Source: Gammaproteobacteria bacterium (lineage in GTDB: Bacteria; Pseudomonadota; Gammaproteobacteria; Steroidobacterales; Woeseiaceae). Taken from it: a DNA stretch of 64,000 nt. A model generated the notes under the pieces. The model was given only the letters and a program-made list of their open reading frames with translations. It was not told the origin of the DNA and did not search any database. Positions 1 to 7,475 of the stretch are shown here, piece after piece (position 1 is the stretch's first letter; every line of letters starts with the position of its first letter). The position numbers and the translations under genes are program-made. The DNA lies in NCBI GenBank assembly GCA_024640305.1, contig JAHEFG010000009.1, positions 40,394 to 104,393 of the forward strand, in the 5' to 3' direction.

Positions 1-59
1 AATGTGCTGTTGAATGCCGGTGTTTTGCCCCGGTTGATTTACGCCAAAGGAAGAGGACT

Positions 60-437
60 ATGGCCGAAAAACTCGTAATTGTAATGGCGAACACAGACCC
101 ACGTAATGGGGAGGAACTCGGCGCGCCGATCTTCCAGGCTTCCGTTGCAGCGGCGATGGATTACGACGTCGATGTTATCTGCACGGCGACATCTGGCAAG
201 CTGATGAAGAAAGGTGTTGCTGAGCAGTTGTTCGTCAAAGAGGGCTCACCGAAGTCTGTTTACAGCTTTATCCAGGATGCTCACGAAGCAGGCGTCAAAT
301 TTTACTGTTGTTCACCGAACCTCGACTTGTTCGATATGACGCAAGAGGATTTGATACCGGAATGCGAAGGCATTGTTGGTGGCGCACACCTGATTGAAGA
401 AGTCATGGAAAGCGACTGCAAGGTTCTCAGCTACTAG
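60..437 (+). CDS. dsrE3: DsrE3-like sulfur carrier protein
   Basis: A 125-residue soluble protein of the DsrE/DsrF-like fold. It has a hydrophobic N-terminal strand (LVIVMANTD) and, near residues 80-84, the sequence FYCCS, with adjacent Cys83-Cys84 where DsrE3-type carriers hold their sulfur-bearing cysteine; Cys102 is a further candidate. In known sHdr gene clusters, DsrE-type carriers work with rhodanese and TusA to pass persulfide sulfur to the sHdr complex in the cytoplasm. That role is inferred here from position: the gene lies 9 bases ahead of sHdrC1 on the same strand. A good ribosome site (aaggaagagg) precedes the ATG. TusA, rhodanese and DsrE2 are not in the window and may lie upstream of its edge. 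The family is secure, the DsrE3 subtype less so. Confidence 0.82.
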   Translation: MAEKLVIVMANTDPRNGEELGAPIFQASVAAAMDYDVDVICTATSGKLMKKGVAEQLFVKEGSPKSVYSFIQDAHEAGVKFYCCSPNLDLFDMTQEDLIPECEGIVGGAHLIEEVMESDCKVLSY

Positions 438-446
438 GTAGAAAGT

Positions 447-1190
447 ATGTCTCACTCATCGACGTCTCGAATTCAGGAATATATCGGCGACCCTCTGTCG
501 GATGAGGCACCGGTAGATCGTGGCAAACTCGAAGAGATATTTCAGGATATTCAGGGCGATCTTCGGTTCGACCATGAACTGAACGGATGTCTGAATTGCG
601 GCATTTGCACAGCAACTTGCCCGGCGGCGCACTATTACGATTTTAGTCCACGCGAGATAGTCCAGCTGCTTTGGACCGAAAATCTTGACGGCATATATGA
701 CGCGATGCAGGAAAAGATCTGGTCCTGTGCGCAGTGTTATACCTGTGCCGCCCGCTGTCCATTCGGCAACTCTCCAGGTGGCCTGGTTATGATAATGCGC
801 GAGACCGCTATCAAACACGGCATGGAGTCCGCCAAGAGCGTTTTGCGCCCGTTTAGCCGCGTTATGCTCAAACTCATATCAACGGGCAATCAACTTTCAC
901 CCGACATGATTAACCCGGAAGGCTTTGCTGACTGGGGGCCGAATATTTCAAAGGTTGACGCGCCGCTTGAAACACTGCGCAAAGCAATACCGATGCCTAC
1001 GCTACACACCACGAAGACGGCGTGGGAAGTGAATTTAAAAACGTCTGTCGAGCTCTACACTATTTGGGAAGAAACCGGTGTGCTCGACAGTCTGGAAGTA
1101 ATAGACGAGAACCTGTTTGACGTTATCAGCGACATCATGGATGAGAAACGCGATGACTACGAAGACTGGCTCGACGATCAGGACGACTAG
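447..1190 (+). CDS. sHdrC1: sHdrC1, ferredoxin-like subunit of the sulfur-oxidising Hdr-like complex
   Basis: A 247-residue protein with two classical 4Fe-4S motifs: Cys48/51/54/58 (CLNCGICTATCP) and Cys94/97/100/104 (CAQCYTCAARCP). This is the layout of HdrC-type electron-transfer subunits. In the sHdr complex it should carry electrons between the HdrB-type and HdrA-type subunits in the cytoplasm during oxidation of bound sulfane sulfur to sulfite. It is the first hdr-like gene of a type I order (C1-B1-A-H-C2-B2), 9 bases after the DsrE gene and 9 bases before sHdrB1. The acidic tail (EDWLDDQDD) is unremarkable. The C1 assignment rests on gene order and pairing with the following 450-residue B subunit. 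Confidence 0.92.
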   Translation: MSHSSTSRIQEYIGDPLSDEAPVDRGKLEEIFQDIQGDLRFDHELNGCLNCGICTATCPAAHYYDFSPREIVQLLWTENLDGIYDAMQEKIWSCAQCYTCAARCPFGNSPGGLVMIMRETAIKHGMESAKSVLRPFSRVMLKLISTGNQLSPDMINPEGFADWGPNISKVDAPLETLRKAIPMPTLHTTKTAWEVNLKTSVELYTIWEETGVLDSLEVIDENLFDVISDIMDEKRDDYEDWLDDQDD

Positions 1191-1199
1191 GAGGCTCGA

Positions 1200-2552
1200 A
1201 TGGCGACAGGCAACGGAAACGACGGGGAACGATTTACAGGTCACGGCAGCGAATGGTCGGACGCAAACCTGAGCAAGGACGAGGCTCATGTTGCGACCGT
1301 TTGGGTTGATCAAATTGTTAACCGACGATCGATGCTGACTAACAAGGACCGAGTCGAGGATGTCCGCGACGTCATGTGGGATCTTGAGAAAGACGGCGAG
1401 ATCATCGTTCATCGGGTTAAGGATGAACACGAGCCGGTTACGGTCAATACGCTTTATGGTTGGGAAAAGAAAATTCCAACGCAGCAGTTGTGGCATCACA
1501 AGTCCTGCGGTCAGTGCGGCAATATTCCGGGTTACCCGGCATCTCTGTTGTGGCTAATGAACCAGATGGACATTCGCTATCTGGACGAGACCGATCAGAC
1601 ATCCTGTACGGCATGGAATTATCACGGCTCGGGTATTGGCAACATTGAAAGTCTCGCCGCAGTTTTCTTGCGTAATTTCCACCAGGCGTATGTTTCCGCG
1701 AAGGCGCAGGGACTGCCGGACGGATATTTCTATCCGCTGGTGCATTGCGGCACGTCTTTCGGCAACTATAAAGAAGTGCGTGGGTACCTGTTGCAGTCGG
1801 CGAAGCTCCGCGCCAGCGTCAAGAAAATTCTTGGTAAGCTGGGTCGATTGGTCGATGGCAAGCTGCTTATTCCGGAAGAGGTTGTGCATTACTCGGAATG
1901 GCTGCATGTCATGCGCGACAAGATCGCGGAAAGGCAAGTCATCGATTGCAGCCACATTCGGGCCACTGTCCACCCGGCATGTCACGTCTACAAAATGGTT
2001 CCTGAAGACGCCATCTATGACGACAAAATTCTTGGTGGCAACCGCGTTGCGGTGACGACCGGCGTTCTTGAGGCACTCGGTACGCAGGTCATCGATTATC
2101 GTACCTGGTACGACTGCTGTGGCTTCGGTTTTCGCCATATTATCTCCGAGCGAGAGTTCACTCGATCATTTGCGATCGATCGCAAGTTACGTGTGGCGCA
2201 GGAAGAGGCAAGGGCGGATATGATGATCGGTCACGACACCGGCTGTATCACAACTCTCGACAAGAATCAGTGGATCGGTGCGGCGGGCGGTAAGCCCGTT
2301 GACTTGCCGGTTCTTGCGGACTGCCAGTTTGCGGCACTGGTTTGTGGGGCACACCCGTACAAGATAGTGCAGTCGCATTGGCATGCTTCGTCAACGGAAA
2401 CGCTGATGGAGAAACTGGGCATCGACTGGCAAGCTAAAAAGGCGGAGTTCGAGGCCTATCTTAAGGACGTGGAAGCCGGTAAGGGTGAGAGTCTTTATGA
2501 TCCTAGAAAGATGATCACTTCGGGCCCGGGATTCAAACAGATCGAAAAATAA
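1200..2552 (+). CDS. sHdrB1: sHdrB1, CCG-domain catalytic-type subunit
   Basis: A 450-residue HdrB-type protein, longer than HdrB of methanogens because of an N-terminal extension of about 100 residues. Cysteine-rich CCG-type segments start at Cys103/Cys106 (HHKSCGQCGN) and recur as HPACHVYK and YDCCGFGFRH, the kind of cysteines that bind the non-cubane 4Fe-4S clusters of HdrB. In methanogens these clusters cleave a heterodisulfide; in sHdr they are thought to act on a sulfur substrate, possibly bound to the lipoate of LbpA. It sits 9 bases after sHdrC1 and 19 bases before sHdrA. The ATG at 1200 follows a ribosome site (ctaggaggctcga). Confidence 0.92.
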   Translation: MATGNGNDGERFTGHGSEWSDANLSKDEAHVATVWVDQIVNRRSMLTNKDRVEDVRDVMWDLEKDGEIIVHRVKDEHEPVTVNTLYGWEKKIPTQQLWHHKSCGQCGNIPGYPASLLWLMNQMDIRYLDETDQTSCTAWNYHGSGIGNIESLAAVFLRNFHQAYVSAKAQGLPDGYFYPLVHCGTSFGNYKEVRGYLLQSAKLRASVKKILGKLGRLVDGKLLIPEEVVHYSEWLHVMRDKIAERQVIDCSHIRATVHPACHVYKMVPEDAIYDDKILGGNRVAVTTGVLEALGTQVIDYRTWYDCCGFGFRHIISEREFTRSFAIDRKLRVAQEEARADMMIGHDTGCITTLDKNQWIGAAGGKPVDLPVLADCQFAALVCGAHPYKIVQSHWHASSTETLMEKLGIDWQAKKAEFEAYLKDVEAGKGESLYDPRKMITSGPGFKQIEK

Positions 2553-2571
2553 TACAGATCGAGCGATAAGA

Positions 2572-3621
2572 ATGAGCAAACCAATTTTGATCGTAGGTGG
2601 CGGACCTGCTGGCCTGGCCGCGGCGCATAGCCTCGGCTCCATCGGTAGATCCAGTATTCTGGTTGAGAAAGAAGGCGAGTTGGGTGGAGCACCGATATTG
2701 TCGGGCTACGCGAAACTCGTGCCGACGGGCGAGTGGGCCAAGGACGCAATCGGCGGCATGGTAAAACGTGTTGTCGACGACAGTTCGGTTCGGGTTCAGA
2801 CTGGAGCGACAGTCACATCGTTCGATGGCGAGCCCGGCAACTTTAAGGTCGAGCTGTCCAATGGCGACAAGCACGAAGTCGAAGCGGCCATCCTCTGCAG
2901 CGGGTTCACACATTTCGATTCCGTGAATAAGCCCGAATGGGGGTTTGGCACATTTCCTGACGTCGTTACGACGACCCAGGTCGAGCAGATGATTTCGTCA
3001 GGCGGTGGCGTTCGATGCCCGTCAGATAAACGTAAGCCAAAACGCGTCGCCATCTTGCTGTGTGTTGGCTCGAGAGACAGACAGATAGGCAGGGAATGGT
3101 GCTCCAAGATTTGTTGCACTGTCTCGTCGAATATTGCCATGGAAATTCGTGAAGAATTACCGGACTGTCATGTCTATATCTACTACATGGACATTCGCAC
3201 ATTCGGGCTTTATGAGACCAAGTACTACTGGCGCAGCCAGGAGGAATTCAAGGTCAAGTACATCAAGGCCAGAATCGCCGAGGTGACGTCTGATGGCGAT
3301 AAGTTGATCGTCAAAGGTGAAGACACACTGGTCAAGCGGCCGATTACGATTCCGTTTGACATGGTGGTGCACGCCGTGGGCATGGATCCAAATGTCGATA
3401 ACCCTGATATCGCCGCGACATTCGGCATTGACCTGGAAGAACACGGCTACGTCGGCGTTGCAAATCGCTACGGTGCAATGGGCGCGACATCCCGGCCGGG
3501 CGTCTATGTTGCGGGATCTGCGACGGGTCCGGAGACCATCGACGACTCGATTGCGCAAGGTCACGCCACAGCGATGGCAGTGCTTACAGATTTGAAACAG
3601 CCTGTCGGCGAAACCGCGTAA
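2572..3621 (+). CDS. sHdrA: sHdrA, FAD- and FeS-binding subunit
   Basis: A 349-residue flavoprotein. Residues 4-20 form the FAD-binding dinucleotide fold (ILIVGGGPAGLAAA). Cys164, Cys177, Cys181 and Cys182 (CVGSRD and WCSKICC) match the iron-sulfur region of HdrA, and the C-terminus has the second FAD-contact motif around GVYVAGSATGPETIDDSI. It is about half the length of methanogen HdrA and lacks the extra ferredoxin domains, as expected for the short sHdrA of sulfur oxidisers. It should be the central electron-transfer subunit of the cytoplasmic complex. It lies between sHdrB1 and the sHdr-specific gene H, 11 bases apart from the latter. Family assignment is firm. Confidence 0.93.
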   Translation: MSKPILIVGGGPAGLAAAHSLGSIGRSSILVEKEGELGGAPILSGYAKLVPTGEWAKDAIGGMVKRVVDDSSVRVQTGATVTSFDGEPGNFKVELSNGDKHEVEAAILCSGFTHFDSVNKPEWGFGTFPDVVTTTQVEQMISSGGGVRCPSDKRKPKRVAILLCVGSRDRQIGREWCSKICCTVSSNIAMEIREELPDCHVYIYYMDIRTFGLYETKYYWRSQEEFKVKYIKARIAEVTSDGDKLIVKGEDTLVKRPITIPFDMVVHAVGMDPNVDNPDIAATFGIDLEEHGYVGVANRYGAMGATSRPGVYVAGSATGPETIDDSIAQGHATAMAVLTDLKQPVGETA

Positions 3622-3632
3622 GGCCGCAGGTT

Positions 3633-4490
3633 ATGGCCCGCGCAAAATCTCTGCAGCCAGCCGGCATAGAACGGCCCGTGCTCGAGTTGTCGGGTGAGTT
3701 ACTGCAAAAGTCTCTGCAGACGATGATCGTAGGCAGTGAAAGCCATGGCGGCATAGAAGCTTATGTCGAGGCCGTTAAGCTGAAAAGCGTAATGTTCAAG
3801 CAAGCGCTTGCCGACGACGCTCTCGATGGTCTCGAACTCGAGACTTTCAAGGGTCTTTGCACTTTTATGGCGACTGTTCGGCGGCGTGTCGGTCCCTGGC
3901 TCAATGAAGAATCATTTGCCGAGCTGAAGGTCGGTATCGGAGACTTGCTCGTCGACGACAGCGATATTGACGCGCGTATTGCAAATTTCTGCGATCGCTT
4001 TCCACAGGACAAGAAACACCGCTGGGTTCGCGATCTTGCAACTGAACTGCTGCATAACCTTGATCCCGAACGCGTACCGCTAATGAACCGGTGGATCTGG
4101 GATGCGAAAGCAAATACCGGTGTTATTCGCGAAATCTGGTTCTCGGATGACATCGATCACCTGACTATTCCGGTTGGTGATAGCTATGGTACGTACCTGA
4201 TGTTGCGTGAGGAGCTTAGCCAGTTTCTAAGTGACAACGGTTTCTTCCGTGATGTGCTGGAATACGTCGACATCATTTCTGCCCAGGTTTATGCGAATTA
4301 CATTTGCGAGCAGGGTGGTAGTTATTTACGCACCGACTTTTCTGCACCGGAAGACCCGATGCAGCACACACGGCGGCTGCTGGGGTTGGACGGCGTCCGA
4401 CCCGGTAACGGCAAGACCCGCCTGAAATCGATTGATGGTGAGGCCTACGTCCTCGATGACACTGACTTGTTGACCCAGGCGACGAACTAA
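3633..4490 (+). CDS. sHdrH: sHdrH-type protein of the sHdr operon (unknown function)
   Basis: A 285-residue soluble protein with no cofactor motif that I can see: few cysteines, no signal peptide, no membrane segment, mostly helical composition. It is named only by position. Type I sHdr operons carry a conserved gene of unknown function (called hyp or H) exactly between hdrA and hdrC2, and this gene fills that slot, 11 bases after sHdrA and abutting sHdrC2 (stop followed at once by its ATG). The tight spacing suggests translation coupled to both neighbours and a structural or assembly role in the complex. I did not recognise a domain in the sequence itself. Confidence 0.78.
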   Translation: MARAKSLQPAGIERPVLELSGELLQKSLQTMIVGSESHGGIEAYVEAVKLKSVMFKQALADDALDGLELETFKGLCTFMATVRRRVGPWLNEESFAELKVGIGDLLVDDSDIDARIANFCDRFPQDKKHRWVRDLATELLHNLDPERVPLMNRWIWDAKANTGVIREIWFSDDIDHLTIPVGDSYGTYLMLREELSQFLSDNGFFRDVLEYVDIISAQVYANYICEQGGSYLRTDFSAPEDPMQHTRRLLGLDGVRPGNGKTRLKSIDGEAYVLDDTDLLTQATN

Positions 4491-5258
4491 ATGCCCATTC
4501 ACGAAAAATCATTGATCCGCCCCGAGAATTTAAAGACTCACGACGAGCTGATTCTCGATGGTGTGGATGTGTCCGGCCACTGGAGCACGTTTATCGAAAC
4601 GCGCGTGGTTTCCGATTATAACGAGGCTATTGAAGAGGAAATTGCGGCGCTTCCGGGTGGAGAAAATATACATCGCTGCTGGCAATGCGGATCCTGTACC
4701 AACTCGTGCACGGTCAATGCAATTAATCCGGAGTTCAACCCGCGCTATTGGATTTACCTGATACGCATGGGTATGGAATCGGAACTTCTCCGTGACAAAG
4801 ACATTATCTGGCAGTGTGTCTCATGCAATAAGTGCACCTACGCCTGTCCGCGTGACGTGTTCCCGGAAGGTGTCATGAAGGCGACATCGCATTGGTTGGA
4901 ACGCAAAGGGCACACGCCGAAATCACCTTCCATGCATTTCGACGAGGTCTTCACCGAGCAGATTTTGAAGACTGGCAAGATCGAAGAAAGCAGAACGATA
5001 AGGCGATTTTTCAAGCGCACCAGCCAGGGACTGATGCAGCCATGGATGATCGAGATGGTTAAACGCTTGTTGAAGAACCTGCCGGTTGGCATGCTGACAC
5101 GCATGGGCATCGCGACCTTCGTGGCGCCGCGAACGAGCAACTGGTCTGGCGCATCAAGCGCGATCCAGGAATACATCGACGAGCAGCATCAGAAGCAGGA
5201 AGAGTTACTGAATCTTTCTGAGTTGATCGACATCGCACAAAAAGACGCGGCGGCCTAA
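4491..5258 (+). CDS. sHdrC2: sHdrC2, second ferredoxin-like subunit
   Basis: A 255-residue paralogue of sHdrC1. It has 4Fe-4S motifs at Cys63/66/69/73 (CWQCGSCTNSCT) and Cys109/112/115/119 (CVSCNKCTYACP). The first motif lacks the usual trailing proline, which can still bind a cluster. It begins directly after the stop of the preceding gene and is followed 23 bases later by sHdrB2. Two C/B pairs in one operon are the hallmark of the sHdr complex, which is thought to be a dimeric C1B1AC2B2-type assembly in the cytoplasm. The C-terminal 60 residues are helical and end in a run of Glu, Gln and Lys. Confidence 0.92.
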   Translation: MPIHEKSLIRPENLKTHDELILDGVDVSGHWSTFIETRVVSDYNEAIEEEIAALPGGENIHRCWQCGSCTNSCTVNAINPEFNPRYWIYLIRMGMESELLRDKDIIWQCVSCNKCTYACPRDVFPEGVMKATSHWLERKGHTPKSPSMHFDEVFTEQILKTGKIEESRTIRRFFKRTSQGLMQPWMIEMVKRLLKNLPVGMLTRMGIATFVAPRTSNWSGASSAIQEYIDEQHQKQEELLNLSELIDIAQKDAAA

Positions 5259-5281
5259 AGAGTTCTGAGGAAAAAGCAGCA

Positions 5282-6214
5282 ATGACGAAGAAAGACAAAT
5301 ACAAGAAGGTCGCCTACTACCCGGGCTGCGCGCTCGAAGGAACTGGCCACGCCTACAACCGTTCGACCAAGGCGGTTGGCAAGAAGCTGGGGCTCGATCT
5401 CGTCGAGGTCGAGAACTGGAACTGCTGTGGTGCGATGGAGGTCAAGAACGTAGACCCGAAAATACAGACCTACCTGTCGTCAAGAGTGATGTCGACCGCG
5501 GCCAACGAAATGAATATGGACGTTGTCATGGCGCCATGTAACGGCTGCTATCACAACCTCAAGAAAGCCGAGTACGACCTGAAGAACGACACGGAGTCGG
5601 TTGACGTCGTTGATCGCTTGTCGAAAAAAGCGGGCCACAAGACTTATGAATCGGGCCAGGTAGAGACCATTCACGCTCTCGATTGGATAAAAGAAACGAT
5701 CGGTGAAGACGGTCTTAGAGAGCGTGTAAAGAACTCGCTCAGCGGCATCAAAATTGCTAACTACTACGGCTGCATGTACACACGACCACGACATATCTTT
5801 CCTGAGAAAGACGCCGGACCGGGTAGCGAGTCGACATCGAAGCCGCATTTCATGGACGACTTGCTGGAGGCAGCGGGCGCAGAAAATGTCGACTTCCCGC
5901 TGAAGACCGCGTGTTGTGGTGGCGCGCATACGTTGTCCGATAGCGACACCTCAACGAAGCTGGTGCTCAATATCCTGAAGACTGCCAAGTTGGCTGGTGC
6001 CGATGTCATCGCCACAGAATGCCCAACTTGTCACTCCGGTCTCGAGATGCACCAGATTCGTGCCGAAAAGACACTGGGCGAGGTGGTCGACATTAAAATT
6101 CTGTATTTCACACAATTGCTCGGCATGGCATTGGGGCTCAAAGCAAAGAAAGTCGGCGTGCACGAGAATATCTCTAATTCCATCGGTTTCCTTAAGGAGA
6201 AAGGGCTCGGATGA
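5282..6214 (+). CDS. sHdrB2: sHdrB2, second CCG-domain subunit
   Basis: A 310-residue HdrB-type protein of standard length with two CCG domains. The first has YYPGCALEG (Cys16) and NWNCCGAME (Cys48-49); the second has YYGCMYTRP and TACCGGAHT, followed by ECPTCHSGL. These cysteines are the ligands of non-cubane clusters in HdrB. Unlike sHdrB1 it has no long N-terminal extension, so the two B subunits are probably not interchangeable. A ribosome site (ctgaggaaaaag) precedes the ATG. Its stop overlaps the start of the next gene as ATGA, so the two are likely translated together. Confidence 0.93.
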   Translation: MTKKDKYKKVAYYPGCALEGTGHAYNRSTKAVGKKLGLDLVEVENWNCCGAMEVKNVDPKIQTYLSSRVMSTAANEMNMDVVMAPCNGCYHNLKKAEYDLKNDTESVDVVDRLSKKAGHKTYESGQVETIHALDWIKETIGEDGLRERVKNSLSGIKIANYYGCMYTRPRHIFPEKDAGPGSESTSKPHFMDDLLEAAGAENVDFPLKTACCGGAHTLSDSDTSTKLVLNILKTAKLAGADVIATECPTCHSGLEMHQIRAEKTLGEVVDIKILYFTQLLGMALGLKAKKVGVHENISNSIGFLKEKGLG

Positions 6215-6654
6215 TGTCGCTGGCTGCAATCGAGTCAGCCATTCAGTCGATATCGGCAGAGCCAGACGCGAGCGCGTCTGCCAGCGAATTGCTCAAGCTT
6301 AGCGAAGCTGTAATTGAGCATTGGATCGTTGCGCGAGGCGAAAAGCCAACCGATGAGAAGCGCGAAGGTTTTCGACTGCTGGCGCTGCATCGCCAGGGCG
6401 CCAAGGGCGATCCGAGTTTTAATGCTTGCCGCGAGACCTGCCGGGAGGTGGTTTACCACTATAATCTCATCACGATGCAGGCGGACGATTCGGAAATTAC
6501 CAATCGCCTTGATATGATGAAGATGATATCTAGTCATTTATTTTTGTTTATCAGCGGCAAGATGCAAGTCGCTGAGTTGGGGGAGTTTTGCTGTTCGGCA
6601 AAACCGATCCGTTTATCGTCAGATTTAGAAACAGGAACAGCAAAGGAGCCCTAG
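6211..6654 (+). CDS. small conserved protein between sHdrB2 and lbpA (unknown function)
   Basis: A 147-residue soluble, mainly helical protein. It overlaps the stop of sHdrB2 by four bases (ATGA) and ends two bases before the lbpA ATG, so it is firmly part of the operon. Four cysteines stand out: a CxxxC pair (CRETC) and an adjacent pair (EFCCSA), which could bind metal or react with sulfur, though neither matches a motif I know. I did not recognise the family. A role in assembly of the complex, or in its contact with LbpA, is inferred from position only. Confidence 0.75.
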   Translation: MMSLAAIESAIQSISAEPDASASASELLKLSEAVIEHWIVARGEKPTDEKREGFRLLALHRQGAKGDPSFNACRETCREVVYHYNLITMQADDSEITNRLDMMKMISSHLFLFISGKMQVAELGEFCCSAKPIRLSSDLETGTAKEP

Positions 6655-6656
6655 CG

Positions 6657-7097
6657 ATGCCAGTTGTACGCGGATGTAATATGCCCGACGAGCTTCTGTA
6701 CGACGTCGATAACCATATCTGGTTTCAGGAGTTAGGCGACGGCAGCGTAAAAGTCGGAATGACGACGGTGGCCACAGCAATGGCCGGTAAATTGGTTGCT
6801 TTTACACCCAAGCGCGTGGGCAGATCTGTGCGAGCCGGCAAGTCATGCGGAACGCTGGAATCCGGCAAGTGGGTCGGCCCGGCCAAGTCTGCGGCGGGGG
6901 GCGAGGTTATGGCAGTTAATGATGACATGGTCGCCAACCCCAGCATTGCCAACGACGATCCCTATAACGCCGGCTGGCTGGTCGTATTAAAGCCCGATGA
7001 TTGGGGCTCTGTCGTCAGTACACTACTGACAGGCGACGCTGTTACCGCACCTTACGAAGCCAAGATGGATTCGGAAGGGTTCGCTGGTTGCGAATAG
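6657..7097 (+). CDS. lbpA: LbpA, lipoate-binding protein of sulfur oxidation
   Basis: A 146-residue protein related to glycine cleavage H protein. The start at 6657 is preferred over an in-frame upstream ATG at 6588 because it follows a ribosome site (aaaggagcc) and gives a normal GcvH-like N-terminus. The predicted lipoyl lysine is Lys71 in LESGKWVGPAKS; the GKWVGP context differs from the ESVK motif of GcvH and is typical of LbpA proteins tied to sHdr. LbpA is thought to carry sulfur as a lipoate-bound intermediate to the sHdr complex. No glycine-cleavage genes are nearby. The lipoate-assembly genes often linked to lbpA (sLpl, LipS1/S2, LipT) are absent here and must lie elsewhere. Confidence 0.93.
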   Translation: MPVVRGCNMPDELLYDVDNHIWFQELGDGSVKVGMTTVATAMAGKLVAFTPKRVGRSVRAGKSCGTLESGKWVGPAKSAAGGEVMAVNDDMVANPSIANDDPYNAGWLVVLKPDDWGSVVSTLLTGDAVTAPYEAKMDSEGFAGCE

Positions 7098-7120
7098 TAG
7101 TGGCTTGGGACAATTAGACG

Positions 7121-7471
7121 ATGAATGCACCGCAAAGCGTCGAGGCCGCAGTGGCTTCTGAGAAGTTTAACGAGTTACACGGCATGGCGGCGCAGGCTTG
7201 CGAGTTGCTAAAAGCCATGGCTAACGAGTGGCGCCTGATGATTCTCTGTCAGTTGTCAGAAGGTGAAAAAACCGTAAGTGAGTTGCAGAGCCTGCTTGGC
7301 CTAAGTCAGTCAGCGCTGTCGCAACACCTGGCAATACTACGGCGGGAGAAGATTGTCCGATCAAGAAAACATGCCCAGTCTGTGAGTTATTCATTGACTG
7401 GCGACGATGCGAACAAAGTAATGGAGTCGCTCCATGATGTGTTTTGCGGAGCAGCATCCTCACAGGAGTAA
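7121..7471 (+). CDS. ArsR-family thiol/persulfide-sensing repressor (sHdrR-like)
   Basis: A 116-residue winged-helix protein of the ArsR family. The recognition helix is around residues 60-75 (LSQSALSQHLAILRR). There is no metal-binding CVC box. Instead Cys43 and Cys109 are 66 residues apart, the same spacing as the redox pair of SqrR, BigR and sHdrR, repressors that form a di- or polysulfide bridge in response to reactive sulfur. Cys27 is an extra. It starts 23 bases after lbpA and ends 4 bases before the FadL-type gene, so it may be cotranscribed with the sHdr operon it presumably controls. Its operator upstream of the dsrE gene would lie beyond the window edge. Confidence 0.88.
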   Translation: MNAPQSVEAAVASEKFNELHGMAAQACELLKAMANEWRLMILCQLSEGEKTVSELQSLLGLSQSALSQHLAILRREKIVRSRKHAQSVSYSLTGDDANKVMESLHDVFCGAASSQE

Positions 7472-7475
7472 ATAA

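Noticed and set aside
1..78. An open frame at the left edge that runs in frame 1 to a stop at 76-78, possibly the tail of an upstream gene
   Set aside because: Only 25 codons are visible, with no recognisable motif, and it overlaps the start of the DsrE-like gene by 19 bases. It cannot be supported from this window.
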